From Algoriphagus formosus (lineage in GTDB: Bacteria > Bacteroidota > Bacteroidia > Cytophagales > Cyclobacteriaceae), in contig NZ_NIUC01000003.1 in NCBI RefSeq assembly GCF_002807035.1, forward strand, positions 248,001-312,000: a DNA stretch of 64,000 bases, in the 5' to 3' direction. The position numbers and the translations under genes are program-made. The number at the start of each line of letters is the position of its first letter. Position 1 is the first letter of the stretch. Shown here in pieces: positions 53,667 through 64,000 of the stretch. The notes below the pieces were generated by a model, which did not search any database, was not told where the DNA came from, and saw only the letters and a program-made list of their open reading frames with translations.

Positions 53667-55133
53667 TTACACCTCAAATCCCTTGCGATATTGTCTTCCG
53701 ACAAACTGATTGGCTTCTTCCAGATTGGTGATTCGCATGTTTTCACCATCCCAAAGGAGCTTTTTACGGGCAAAGAATTCCTGACGACCCTGAGCATTTT
53801 CTCTTCTGAGCATGTAGCTTCTGATCGCCAAGTTACCCATCAAGACTGTCTCTGTCATCGGACCGGCGTAATCAAAGGAGGAAGTCAAGCCTTGATGCTC
53901 TGGCGAGTTGAAACCAGCCTTACAAGCCTCTACCCAAAGCCGCTGATGGCCATATTCCCGCTCCATACCATCTTCGTTTTGAGGACCCTCTTCTTTGGTG
54001 CCGTCATTGAGATAAAGCTTAGGCATGAGTGGAGACGAATCATTGATATTGGTCGAAATAATCCCTTTTTCACCGATGATAAGCACTCCGTTGGCAGAAT
54101 TAGCACCTCCGATATCATCGTTAGCCGGAATGATATCAGGGTGTGCAGGTCTGATACCTCCATCCATCCAAGTCATTTCGATGGGTGATTTGCTTTTGGC
54201 AGTCGCATCAAAATGTAAGGTAATAAAGGAGGAAGCTGGGCAACCTTCCGGATGGTAATCAGGGGTCCACATCTGACTGAAAACGGACCCTACACTACAT
54301 TCGGCATCTTTTGGGTAATGAAGTCCCAAGGTCCGGAATGGAATATCGATCAAGTGACATCCTACGTCACCTAATGCGCCTGTTCCGTAATCCCACCAAC
54401 CTCTCCAGTTGAATGGATGAAGATTTGGGGTGAAAGGAATCTCAGGTGCTGGGCCGAGCCATAAATCCCACTCCAAAGCGTCAGGCTTTGCTCCTGGCTC
54501 TGCCTTTGGAAAAGCTCCACCCTGAGGCCATACTGGACGATTGGTCCAAACCTGTACCTTGGAAACGGCGCCGATTCGATCTTCATCTACCCATTTTTGA
54601 ACGAGTTTCAGGAGGGGATTGGAACCACCCTGATTACCCATTTGGGTGACTACCTTTTGAGATCGAGCCATTTCGGTCAGCATTCTGGCCTCCCGGATAT
54701 TGTGGGTCATGGGCTTTTGAACGTAGACATGTTTTCCTCGCTCCATGGCATACTTGGCAGCAGGTCCATGCACATGATCGGGAGTGGATATTGTCACCGC
54801 ATCAATGTCTTTTTCCTTGTCCAGCATCTCCCGGTAGTCTGCGTAAAGTTTTGCATTTGGGAAATTGTCTACCGAGCGCTTGGCAGATCCTGCAAAATCT
54901 ACATCACAAAGTGCTACCACCCGCTCTCTTCCGCCTACGGATGCCAATTCAATATCACTCGCACCTTTTCCACCTGCGCCTATCGCAGCCAAATTCAACT
55001 GGTCAGAAGGAGCTGTAAAGCCTGCGCCTCCCAGTACATGTCTTGGTACAATGAATACGGAAGAGGCGAGAGCGGCATTTTTTATAAATTCTCTCCTGGA
55101 TTGTCCAGAATTAGGTTTCTCGGGTTCCTTCAT
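53667..55133 (-). CDS. Gfo/Idh/MocA family protein with a Tat signal
   Basis: A 488-residue Gfo/Idh/MocA protein with a twin-arginine signal, SRREFIKNAALASSVFIVP. A Rossmann start (LAAIGAGGKGASDI) and the sugar-binding domain follow, with YVQKPMTHNIREARML and GTGALGDVGCHLIDIPF. Members of this exported subgroup are common in Planctomycetes and Bacteroidota and often act in carbohydrate loci. The Tat signal fits export with tightly bound NAD(P). It is the last gene of the group with the symporter, 97 bp after it. The substrate is unknown. Confidence 0.9.
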   Translation of the reverse strand: MKEPEKPNSGQSRREFIKNAALASSVFIVPRHVLGGAGFTAPSDQLNLAAIGAGGKGASDIELASVGGRERVVALCDVDFAGSAKRSVDNFPNAKLYADYREMLDKEKDIDAVTISTPDHVHGPAAKYAMERGKHVYVQKPMTHNIREARMLTEMARSQKVVTQMGNQGGSNPLLKLVQKWVDEDRIGAVSKVQVWTNRPVWPQGGAFPKAEPGAKPDALEWDLWLGPAPEIPFTPNLHPFNWRGWWDYGTGALGDVGCHLIDIPFRTLGLHYPKDAECSVGSVFSQMWTPDYHPEGCPASSFITLHFDATAKSKSPIEMTWMDGGIRPAHPDIIPANDDIGGANSANGVLIIGEKGIISTNINDSSPLMPKLYLNDGTKEEGPQNEDGMEREYGHQRLWVEACKAGFNSPEHQGLTSSFDYAGPMTETVLMGNLAIRSYMLRRENAQGRQEFFARKKLLWDGENMRITNLEEANQFVGRQYRKGFEV

Positions 55134-55230
55134 AATCGATTTTGTTAGGGTTTAATATTATTGATGATTGAAATCTTAAGTTAAGCCCTCGGGCTGATAA
55201 TTTGAAATATTACTATTCAAATGGTTGATT

Positions 55231-56718
55231 TTAGGCTTTATTTTTTTTCTGAAAGGCTAAAGTCAATAGAAAACCCACTAAAAAAATCCCCGTCGTGCCT
55301 AGCACAATGCTCATATTTGGATGAAAAGAGCTGAGCCAAACTATTTTGGATTCTCCTCCTTGGCTTAAACTCGGACTAAGACTTACCCATGCTATAAGTA
55401 AGACCCCGATGAAAGTTGCCAAAGCAGCATACCTGCTAGGGCACGTTTTTACCACTATTCCCAGTAAAAACAGTCCGAGAATTCCACCGCTGAAAATAGA
55501 AGCCAATGCCCACCAGGCATCCAAGGCACTCCTAACTCCATTGAAAGCTAAGCCCACAAGAATTGCCAAAAGCCCCATAGCCAGGGAGGAAAGCCGGAGT
55601 ACTTTGAGATCCCTTTTGCTGGAAAGGTTGGGCCGCAAATACTTTTTGACATGATCGGAGAGAATTACCGTCGCCGAGCTATTGATACTGGTGGAAAGCG
55701 TACTCATACCTGCAGCGAAAAGGGAGGCAATCAATAAACCCGTTAAGCCAATGGGTAACTCCGTTACGATAAAGTAGGGAAAGATGCTGTCTGCCTGAAT
55801 GCCTTCAGGTAAGTTTTGTGGCTGAGTCTGATAATAAGCAAACAGCGCGGTCCCAATAAAAAAGAAAAGGGCAGAAACTGGAATATAAAGCAAACTTCCC
55901 AGCCAGGTGGATCGCTTGGCGTCTTGATCACTTTTAGCAGTGATATATCGCTGTACGTAGCTCTGATCGATCCCAAAGTTTTGAAGATTGATGAAAAGGC
56001 CATAGACCAAAATCATCCAAAATGTGGAGCTCCCAAAATCCCAGTCAAAGCTTCCTAGACTGAATTTTTCATTGGTGTCGGCTATTTCCAGCAGCTGGGA
56101 AGCACCTCCTGGAATTTTCCAGAAAATCATTCCGAGGCAAATAATCGCTCCTCCAATTAAAATCAAGCCTTGGATTGCATCTGTCCAAACCACAGCTTCG
56201 ATCCCTCCCAGCATGGCATAGATGACTACGATCAGTCCAGTCATGGCGATCACCCATTCGATACTCCAGCCAAAAAGGAAGTGCATGGGTAAGGCAAGCA
56301 GGTATAGAATGGCTCCCATGCGGGCGAGCTGGGTGAGCAAATAGCAAGTGGAGGCATAAATTCTCGCCCATGGCCCAAAGCGCTCTTCCAAATAGAAATA
56401 TGCCGAATCACTGGAAATGCTCCTGTAGTGAGGAACGAAGTATCGAACTGCAATCCAAGCTGCTAGGGGAATGGAAAGACTAAAAACAAAGCCATTCCAA
56501 TTGCTTAGATAAGCATTGCCAGGCAAAGCTAAAAAGCTGATACTACTCACGAAGGTTGCAAATATTGACATGCCAATTGCCCAAGCAGGTAGCCTTCCAC
56601 CTCCGGTGGTAAAGTCTTTAGCGGTCCGCTTTCGAAATGAAAAAGAAACGCCAAAACCTAAGATCAGCAATAGGTAAAGAATAAAAACCAGGGTGTCCCA
56701 AATCGGCAGATCAGCCAT
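55231..56718 (-). CDS. Sodium:solute symporter (SSS family)
   Basis: A 495-residue sodium-coupled sugar or sialic-acid-type transporter with about 13 membrane helices. The family signature region is seen in FTTGGGRLPAWAIGMSIFAT, with helices such as SSISFLALPGNAYLSNWNGF and GLLIASLFAAGMSTLSTSIN. It would import a product of the neighbouring exported enzymes with Na+. The start overlaps the aldolase stop by one base (TAATG, 56718), so translation is coupled to the aldolase and sialidase-family genes upstream. Sialic acid, another acid sugar or a lactone could be the cargo. Confidence 0.92.
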   Translation of the reverse strand: MADLPIWDTLVFILYLLLILGFGVSFSFRKRTAKDFTTGGGRLPAWAIGMSIFATFVSSISFLALPGNAYLSNWNGFVFSLSIPLAAWIAVRYFVPHYRSISSDSAYFYLEERFGPWARIYASTCYLLTQLARMGAILYLLALPMHFLFGWSIEWVIAMTGLIVVIYAMLGGIEAVVWTDAIQGLILIGGAIICLGMIFWKIPGGASQLLEIADTNEKFSLGSFDWDFGSSTFWMILVYGLFINLQNFGIDQSYVQRYITAKSDQDAKRSTWLGSLLYIPVSALFFFIGTALFAYYQTQPQNLPEGIQADSIFPYFIVTELPIGLTGLLIASLFAAGMSTLSTSINSSATVILSDHVKKYLRPNLSSKRDLKVLRLSSLAMGLLAILVGLAFNGVRSALDAWWALASIFSGGILGLFLLGIVVKTCPSRYAALATFIGVLLIAWVSLSPSLSQGGESKIVWLSSFHPNMSIVLGTTGIFLVGFLLTLAFQKKNKA

Positions 56719-57650
56719 TATTCCTCCAGAAATTTGTGGATTTTGGACTTGATTCTTTCAAACTTCTTGTGGAATGTCTGTCTTTCCTCTTCTGTGAAGC
56801 TCCTTTGGGGAGGGGATAAGATTCCACCAGACAAATGCGAAAGTTTCATGCATTCTTTCAGCCCTTTGAGATAGGAGGAGGGATGGGATACATGGTGGTA
56901 CAGCTCTTGGCTGATTTCCCAAATGAGGTTTTGGTATTCCCGAGCTTTTTCTTTCTTCCCTTCGATGAAGCTTTCATAGCATTTGACATAGACCTCAGGA
57001 AAGGCATTGGCCCCACCACTCACTCCACCTGAAAAGCCATGCTGAAGTGCATCGAGCAATCGCTCTTCCGGCCCCATCAGCAGGATAAAGTCTGAATGAG
57101 GTCTGAAAGTCTCGCTTAATTGGGAAAGGTATTCTTTACTGTCTGTACTGTCTTTGATTCCTAGGATATTGGGATGGGAAGACAATCTCTCCACTGTCTC
57201 GATTTCCAATGGGGTTTTGGCATGGGAAGGAATATTGTAAAGCAAAAGCGGTAACTCTGTTCGATTGGCTAGATCCCGATAATACTTTTCCAGATCCTCC
57301 TGACTGATATTCATGTAAAAGGGCGGGGCAGCTACAAGCACATCTGCCCCATAATTTTTGGCCATTTCAGCTAGCTCAAGGCTATTTCCCATCGAGCAAT
57401 CAGTTATTCCCACCAAAACAGGAACTCTGTCATTCACGAGTTTACAGGTTTCTCGGATCATCTGAATCTTAATCTTTTGCTGCAGTGAAGGTGATTCTCC
57501 GGTTGTTCCTAAGATGAAGACACCATGCACTCCCGCATCAATGACATGGTTCAGTATTTTTTCCAGAGAAAAGCTGTCCAAGGTAAAATCCGGCAAAAGT
57601 GGAGTCACCAAGGGGGGAATTATCCCAGTAAAAGTGGGTTTTGGGTTCAT
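56718..57650 (-). CDS. Dihydrodipicolinate synthase/N-acetylneuraminate lyase family aldolase
   Basis: A 310-residue class I aldolase of the DHDPS/NAL superfamily. Seen are the GTTGES phosphate-loop motif (about 48-53), YNIPSHAKTP with Tyr138 and the Schiff-base Lys166 in GIKDSTDS. The next gene encodes a symporter and the previous one a sialidase-family protein, so a sialic acid or another 2-keto-3-deoxy acid substrate is more likely than lysine synthesis. The active-site sequence does not settle NAL against DHDPS by eye. The start overlaps the sialidase-family stop by four bases. Confidence 0.87.
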   Translation of the reverse strand: MNPKPTFTGIIPPLVTPLLPDFTLDSFSLEKILNHVIDAGVHGVFILGTTGESPSLQQKIKIQMIRETCKLVNDRVPVLVGITDCSMGNSLELAEMAKNYGADVLVAAPPFYMNISQEDLEKYYRDLANRTELPLLLYNIPSHAKTPLEIETVERLSSHPNILGIKDSTDSKEYLSQLSETFRPHSDFILLMGPEERLLDALQHGFSGGVSGGANAFPEVYVKCYESFIEGKKEKAREYQNLIWEISQELYHHVSHPSSYLKGLKECMKLSHLSGGILSPPQRSFTEEERQTFHKKFERIKSKIHKFLEE

Positions 57651-58648
57651 AGGCTGAGGTGTACGTATTTGATTTTTTCGCGCTGATAGGTATAGGTCAG
57701 ATGGATGCTTCCGTCTTTGGCTTGAATGATGGCAGGATAGCTAAACTCTCCGGACTTTTCATCTTCCAAAACCAAAATCTCCTCCCATTTGAGACCATCA
57801 GCTGATCCCAAGAGACTTAGCTTATTCCTACCCTTAGGAATTAAATTACAGACCAAAAGGTGGTAGCCATCTTCTAAGGTCACTGCATCTATTCCAGAAC
57901 CATTATGCACCAATCCGGTAGAACTTAATTCAGTCCAGGTTTTACCATTGTCTTCTGAAAAGGACGTTGCAATAACCCCTTCCTGAGTTCTGGTGAGAAT
58001 CTGTACTTTTTCATTCCCATGAAAAAGTACAGTTGGCTGAATAGCCTGAAAAGAACCGGGAACTTCCACCTTTCTCCAGTTTTCAAGATCAGCATTCGTG
58101 AATTCCATATGGCTTGTCCAAACTCCATTAGTTTCAAAACTTGAGGGATGCATCAAGTTTCCATCCGAAAGCTTCACACTTTTATTTTTTACCGGCCCCA
58201 AAAACCCCGGTGGAGTTTGAATAGCTTTGGACCAGGACTTTCCTCCATCGTTTGACTTTTTATAGAGTCCCCACCATTCACGAGGATTTGGTCCTTCTTT
58301 GTAGAAAAGCAGGATTTCACCATCTGATTTTTGATATAAAACAGGATTCCAAGTTGGATTTCTGAAGACCTCATTTTCAATTCCATCGGCTACCAAAGTG
58401 GGGGTGGACCATCCTTTTTGATCTCTCAAAGAGGTATAAATACTGACATCCGGATGACGCTCATAGGTTCCACCAAACCAAGCAGCTAAAATACCATCCT
58501 CCGTTTCGATCAAAGTTGAGGCATGGCAGGAAGGAAAGGGTGCATTTTCATAGATAAACTCTTGGCTGATGATTTTGGGGTTTATTTTTTCAGAATCGGA
58601 ACTGGTGATTTGAAAGAGTATTCCAATCAATTGAATCAATATGGCCAT
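57647..58648 (-). CDS. Sialidase family (BNR_2) exported protein
   Basis: A 333-residue protein with an N-terminal signal peptide (about 1-18). It resembles the exo-sialidase BNR_2 fold: NAPFPSCHASTLIETEDGIL at the start and strands such as AWFGGTYERHPDVSIYTSL, with Asp-box-like KSNDGGKSWSKA. A full sialidase Arg triad could not be verified, so catalysis on sialic acid is a hypothesis; related proteins act on rhamnose- or uronic-containing glycans. Its stop overlaps the aldolase start by four bases, making sialidase-aldolase-symporter one coupled unit. Confidence 0.83.
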   Translation of the reverse strand: MAILIQLIGILFQITSSDSEKINPKIISQEFIYENAPFPSCHASTLIETEDGILAAWFGGTYERHPDVSIYTSLRDQKGWSTPTLVADGIENEVFRNPTWNPVLYQKSDGEILLFYKEGPNPREWWGLYKKSNDGGKSWSKAIQTPPGFLGPVKNKSVKLSDGNLMHPSSFETNGVWTSHMEFTNADLENWRKVEVPGSFQAIQPTVLFHGNEKVQILTRTQEGVIATSFSEDNGKTWTELSSTGLVHNGSGIDAVTLEDGYHLLVCNLIPKGRNKLSLLGSADGLKWEEILVLEDEKSGEFSYPAIIQAKDGSIHLTYTYQREKIKYVHLSL

Positions 58649-58704
58649 AGTACAAGGAGCTTGAGATGGAAAGTTTTGAATAGGTGTTGGGAATAGCGGT
58701 TTAT

Positions 58705-59898
58705 TTAGATTCCTAGAGATTTTTTGGCAAATTCCAGAAAAATACTCCAGTCTTCCCAGGTAAGTCCATGCTCACCTTCCCGGATATGGTAGCCCAAAGT
58801 TTTTGACGATACCGGGCCGTTCAGTTCTTCCCAGGTGGTTTTAAAAGGACTCTCCTTTGCATAAATCTTGGAAAAGACCTCACTACCGATCTGCAGCCCA
58901 AGATATTCACCTTTTGGATCGGCCCACTCATCAGCTTTTGCGCTCGCATAGTAAACCGCTCTCGGAGCGATCAGTGCTGGCAACATGTGCTGGTCGAGTG
59001 GAAGCGATTCTTCAGCACCATTGTACTTCCGGAAATTCTCCGCGAACCAATGCGTGAATCGATTATTGATGATTTCTACAGTTTCTCCAAACTTCCTTTT
59101 TGACAAAGCAGCCCCTCCGCAGCCAGACTCATTGGAATACGTGATTGCCCAACGAGGGTCATTGGCAGAAGCCCAAAGAGCCGCTTTCCCCGATCTGGAG
59201 TGCCCCACCAAAACAGATTTTGAGGCATTAATTCCTTCGTGCTGCTCAAAGTAATCCATGGCCCTAATCGCTCCCCATCCCCAGGCTCCTAAAGCTTTCA
59301 GACCATCACTTTTTTCCTTTTGCTCTGGATAGAGATTACTCAAAATCCCATTCACATACCTTGTCGTGTCATCGGGTGCTACCGTTTCTGCATGAAAAGA
59401 AGCTGTGGCAAAACCTCTTTCGATCAACTCAGCAACAGGCCAGTACCCTTCCTCAGCAAGCGAACCATCTTCTTCTGGGGCACGATGGTTGATAAGCAAA
59501 ATAATGGGATAGGGACCATTGGACTCCTTGGGTAAAAAGACATTAAGTCGCATTACATGGGAGCCATCTCCACGCTGGATTTTAATATCAACTTCTTCAA
59601 GTTTGGCAATGGAGTTAAATTCATGATTGGCTCTTTCATTCACTTCAAAGCTAACTTTATCGATGTCCTTTGGAATTTGACCGTAAACTTCAGATTCAAA
59701 AAGCCTGAAAATTTCCGGTCTTCGGTGATTTTCCCAATCCTTCTTTGAATCGATGACTTTGCCTTTTTCGCTTATGAAAATAGAAGGAAGGTGAAGGGGA
59801 GGAACCTTGCTTTCATCGTAATTGACTTGAGATAGTGCCATCTTTGATGTGAGTAAAATGGGTAAAAAAACAGCCAGTAATTTGAGCCGAGTTTGCAT
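58705..59898 (-). CDS. CE15-like glucuronoyl esterase / acetyl xylan esterase-like hydrolase
   Basis: A 397-residue exported alpha/beta hydrolase with a signal peptide (about 1-23). The nucleophile motif VGHSRSGKAALW (Ser234) matches the GxSRxGK box of CE15 glucuronoyl esterases. NESGCGGAALS follows, as in the family. The C-terminal GEHGLTWEDW holds the likely catalytic His. CE15 enzymes cut esters between glucuronic acid on xylan and lignin alcohols. Here the first two residues of the usual GCSR motif read GH instead of GC. It lies 56 bp upstream of the sialidase-family gene and 12 bp after the PhoPQ-regulated-like gene. Confidence 0.87.
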   Translation of the reverse strand: MQTRLKLLAVFLPILLTSKMALSQVNYDESKVPPLHLPSIFISEKGKVIDSKKDWENHRRPEIFRLFESEVYGQIPKDIDKVSFEVNERANHEFNSIAKLEEVDIKIQRGDGSHVMRLNVFLPKESNGPYPIILLINHRAPEEDGSLAEEGYWPVAELIERGFATASFHAETVAPDDTTRYVNGILSNLYPEQKEKSDGLKALGAWGWGAIRAMDYFEQHEGINASKSVLVGHSRSGKAALWASANDPRWAITYSNESGCGGAALSKRKFGETVEIINNRFTHWFAENFRKYNGAEESLPLDQHMLPALIAPRAVYYASAKADEWADPKGEYLGLQIGSEVFSKIYAKESPFKTTWEELNGPVSSKTLGYHIREGEHGLTWEDWSIFLEFAKKSLGI

Positions 59899-59910
59899 GA
59901 TTTCTTAGGT

Positions 59911-61341
59911 TTAATTTGCCTCAGCTGCTACCCGAGAAGGCACAAAAGGCTCAAATGGATATTCTGTAGGCAGGATTTCTATCCCAGAAGTCACTTTGAG
60001 TGGTGTCTCTCCAGCAAAGGTTAATTCTACAAAATACCCTCTAAAACCCTCATCAGGAATCTGCATATTGACCTCAAGCTCTCCTTCTGCAGGCATGGCG
60101 ATTTCTTCTGCTACCCAGTTGGGACCAAATTCATCAACTCTGAAATCTCTGGAAAGCGGATTGTAAGCCGACCATAATTTGACAGAAACAGGCATCTGAT
60201 CAGGATTAACTTTGACGTGAATAGTGTTACCTTCTATTCGCCAAGAGTATTCCGGTCGCTTTTCATTTTCTAATACTGAATTGTAAAAGGAAATCAGGTT
60301 TGGAAGCGCATCCGATTCACTCAGATCATGACCGAAATTTGGGACGTACTGAACGTGCTTTTCGCCTTGCAATTCATTCCAATAAAACTCCCAACTATCA
60401 GGTTGGAAAAACTGATCTCCTGCTGCATTGATCAGAAGTTTGGGCAAGTCTAACTCATCGATAAAAGAGTAAGGTTCCGTAATCTCCAGCAAGCGATCAA
60501 ACTCCGGAGTTCCTATCCAATCCATGATTCCTTCTTGCACATAATTGTCTACTGCAGGTGCCCAGAATCCATAGTTTCGCCAGTGGTGCATGAAGGAAGG
60601 CTCCAGATTGAGCATATCAATCACAACCGGTGCGATAGCTACCACCCGGTCATCGGTAGCAGCTGTGGTCCAGGTAGTCCAACCTCGCTTTGAGGCTCCC
60701 GCCACAAAAAAGTTATTCAAATCTTTCTGGTAGTTTTCTTTGACCACTTCTTGAATGGCGTCCATGGCTAGTTTAGCGGCTTTTGTCATAGGAAACCGAG
60801 CTAGCCAGATAGCATCTTCGTCTTTGGCTCCGCCTTCCAAAAACTTCCTCCAGCCATAAGCAATGATGGCATCTTCATAGCGCTCGCCTTCCGGATCTCC
60901 AGCAAATGTCAAAGGTTGAAAGGGTACATTGTGGATTTGAGCGACAATGGAATTGGTCTGAGAGGCTGCTGCTTTTAGCAGGGCATCAGGCTCCTGAGGC
61001 ATCTCAGTTTCCCGGCTTCCTCCTCCGATCCAGAGCATTCCTGTTTGATGGGTAGTGTTTTTTGGAACTAAGATCGACACCCAATGCCACCAATGGGTTT
61101 CATCCACCAAAGAATCGCTGAGCCACTTTTGGGAGTACATTTTCAGAACGTGAAAATCCATTTCTTCTCCCGGGGCGGAATGCACTATTTCATAGGAAAA
61201 GTCCGGTGATTCCGATTGAACATAGGCCTCGAGCAAGTCGATTTGGCTAGGTTCTTCTTCAGGCGATTTTTCTTCAGGGCCTTGGCAAGCGAAAATACCT
61301 AAGGCAATTATTAGGACTAAGAAATAAGATTTTGTTTGCAT
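59911..61341 (-). CDS. PhoPQ-activated pathogenicity-related protein (PqaA family), lipoprotein
   Basis: A 476-residue exported alpha/beta-hydrolase-like protein of the PqaA family. The signal ends in a lipobox (IFAC near residue 19). Seen are GMLWIGGGSRETEMP, the nucleophile-like VAGASKRGWTTWT near residue 218, and late DLPKLLINAAGDQFFQPDSW with GHDLSES holding the likely Asp and His. The biochemical activity is not well defined. Its position as first gene before the CE15-like esterase and sialidase-family genes suggests a carbohydrate-ester role. The divergent GH97 gene starts about 100 bp away. Confidence 0.88.
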   Translation of the reverse strand: MQTKSYFLVLIIALGIFACQGPEEKSPEEEPSQIDLLEAYVQSESPDFSYEIVHSAPGEEMDFHVLKMYSQKWLSDSLVDETHWWHWVSILVPKNTTHQTGMLWIGGGSRETEMPQEPDALLKAAASQTNSIVAQIHNVPFQPLTFAGDPEGERYEDAIIAYGWRKFLEGGAKDEDAIWLARFPMTKAAKLAMDAIQEVVKENYQKDLNNFFVAGASKRGWTTWTTAATDDRVVAIAPVVIDMLNLEPSFMHHWRNYGFWAPAVDNYVQEGIMDWIGTPEFDRLLEITEPYSFIDELDLPKLLINAAGDQFFQPDSWEFYWNELQGEKHVQYVPNFGHDLSESDALPNLISFYNSVLENEKRPEYSWRIEGNTIHVKVNPDQMPVSVKLWSAYNPLSRDFRVDEFGPNWVAEEIAMPAEGELEVNMQIPDEGFRGYFVELTFAGETPLKVTSGIEILPTEYPFEPFVPSRVAAEAN

Positions 61342-61426
61342 TTTTTCTGGGTTTGGGGCTATTGTTACTAGTGAATAATAGGTAAAAACTAATAATTTTA
61401 AATTCAGTCAACAAGAGAAGAGCTAA

Positions 61427-63592
<2,166 letters not shown>

Positions 63593-63663
63593 GGGTTTTT
63601 GGAAAGACTTAAGGTAAATAAGATAGCAATTATATAGGTTTAAATACTTTTAAAGTCCAGTCG

Positions 63664-63683
63664 CCCTGAGCGGAGTCGAAGGG
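63664..63683. repeat. Imperfect palindromic intergenic repeat
   Basis: CCCTGAGCGGAGTCGAAGGG is an imperfect palindrome (CCCT...AGGG) in the 130-bp spacer between the convergent GH97 and sialidase-like genes. A near-identical element is known as a scattered intergenic repeat in Bacteroidota genomes; that recollection is from memory and not checked. Confidence 0.6.
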
Positions 63684-63722
63684 TCATTATATCATTAGAA
63701 AACCATATTATACTTCATAAAT

Positions 63723-64000
63723 TCAATCCCTCCATCGGACTGATTTGAATACGATCTGTCTGTAATTATCCCTTTCGTATAGAATTCCCAGCGTGTTTTC
63801 ATCCAATTTGACCAAATCGGAATAAGCCGTCCAAGGGAGTTTTTTTGGATCTGAAGTGAAGTCAACCGGAATCACATGGTCCCAAGTCTTTCCTTCATCG
63901 TAGCTGATTTTGACGGTCAGATAATTCCGTTCCTTTTCATCTGCAGCATTGGAATGAGCGAGGATTGTTTTTCCATCCTTTTCTCCCAAATCCAAAATGG
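63723..64000 (-). CDS. Sialidase-like/BNR protein, C-terminal part (partial at window edge)
   Basis: The last 92 residues in view of an exported BNR-type protein. The frame is open to the window edge, so the TTG at 63995 is not the start. Seen are the Asp-box-like KISYDEGKTWDH, then PWTAYSDLVKLDENTLGILYE, which matches the end of exo-sialidases in the BNR_2 family. It is convergent with GH97 and may be part of another operon beyond the window. Activity cannot be judged without the N-terminus. Confidence 0.75.
   Translation of the reverse strand, partial: ILDLGEKDGKTILAHSNAADEKERNYLTVKISYDEGKTWDHVIPVDFTSDPKKLPWTAYSDLVKLDENTLGILYERDNYRQIVFKSVRWRD

Noticed and set aside
54597..55148. Plus-strand open frame (183 codons) opposite the Tat Gfo/Idh gene
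   Set aside because: It is antisense to conserved Gfo/Idh sequence; the translation is Cys- and Ser-rich noise.

Overview
The window looks like chromosomal DNA of a Bacteroidota bacterium, most likely from the Cytophagales near Cyclobacteriaceae/Algoriphagus. This rests on the many N-terminal lipobox signals, a kinase-like sensor with Reg_prop and Y_Y_Y domains, a lipoprotein arylsulfatase, a GH97 glycosidase of the SusB type, a DUF2975/XRE module, TAnnTTTG-like -7 elements and A+T-rich spacers. The genus is inferred by eye. No rRNA, tRNA, CRISPR array, prophage or intact insertion sequence was seen.

Layout. 1-13 kb is mostly housekeeping: the end of dtd, a leishmanolysin-like lipoprotein, a fused and asymmetric ABC ATPase, a Tat-exported class V aminotransferase fold, an alcohol dehydrogenase with a DUF1801 protein, a MazG-like protein, an M81 lipoprotein, comB-gcvT, an IscA-type protein, methylmalonyl-CoA epimerase and thiL. 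12.8-15.4 kb holds a radical SAM protein, a membrane-anchored small protein and a lipoprotein built of two truncated-hemoglobin-like repeats, each keeping the position of the proximal heme histidine. 15.6-19.7 kb holds a degenerate M23-like protein and a receiver/sensor pair. 19.9-24.4 kb is a five-gene acid-sugar catabolic operon, followed by mlaEFD (24.6-27.2 kb).

27-45 kb is more accessory: a beta-propeller lipoprotein, a YD-repeat lipoprotein, an arylsulfatase with a TetR regulator, an esterase, a DUF2975-DUF2975-XRE module, a vapBC-type toxin-antitoxin pair flanked by two diverged direct repeats, an NDP-hexose 2,3-dehydratase overlapping a GT61-like glycosyltransferase, a VPS10/BNR propeller translationally coupled to them, and a secreted protein with a long Ser/Arg-rich tail. 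45.6-49.8 kb is a nine-PAS histidine kinase.

50-64 kb is a glycan and acid-sugar use locus, mostly on the minus strand: a PhoPQ-regulated-like protein, a CE15-like glucuronoyl esterase, a sialidase-family propeller, a DHDPS/NAL-type aldolase, a sodium:solute symporter, two Gfo/Idh/MocA oxidoreductases (one with a Tat signal), a lipoprotein ADP-ribosylglycohydrolase-fold enzyme and a c-type heme-binding protein. A divergent GH97 glycosidase and the end of a second sialidase-like gene follow. Exported hydrolases would release sugars, the symporter would import them, and the aldolase and oxidoreductases would process them. No SusC/SusD pair is in view.

Most novel-looking items: the globin-like lipoprotein cluster (12.8-15.4 kb), the isolated NDP-hexose dehydratase/glycosyltransferase/propeller unit (38.2-43.6 kb), the direct repeats around vapBC, and a purine-rich tract that overlaps the 3' end of a gene and recurs after another.
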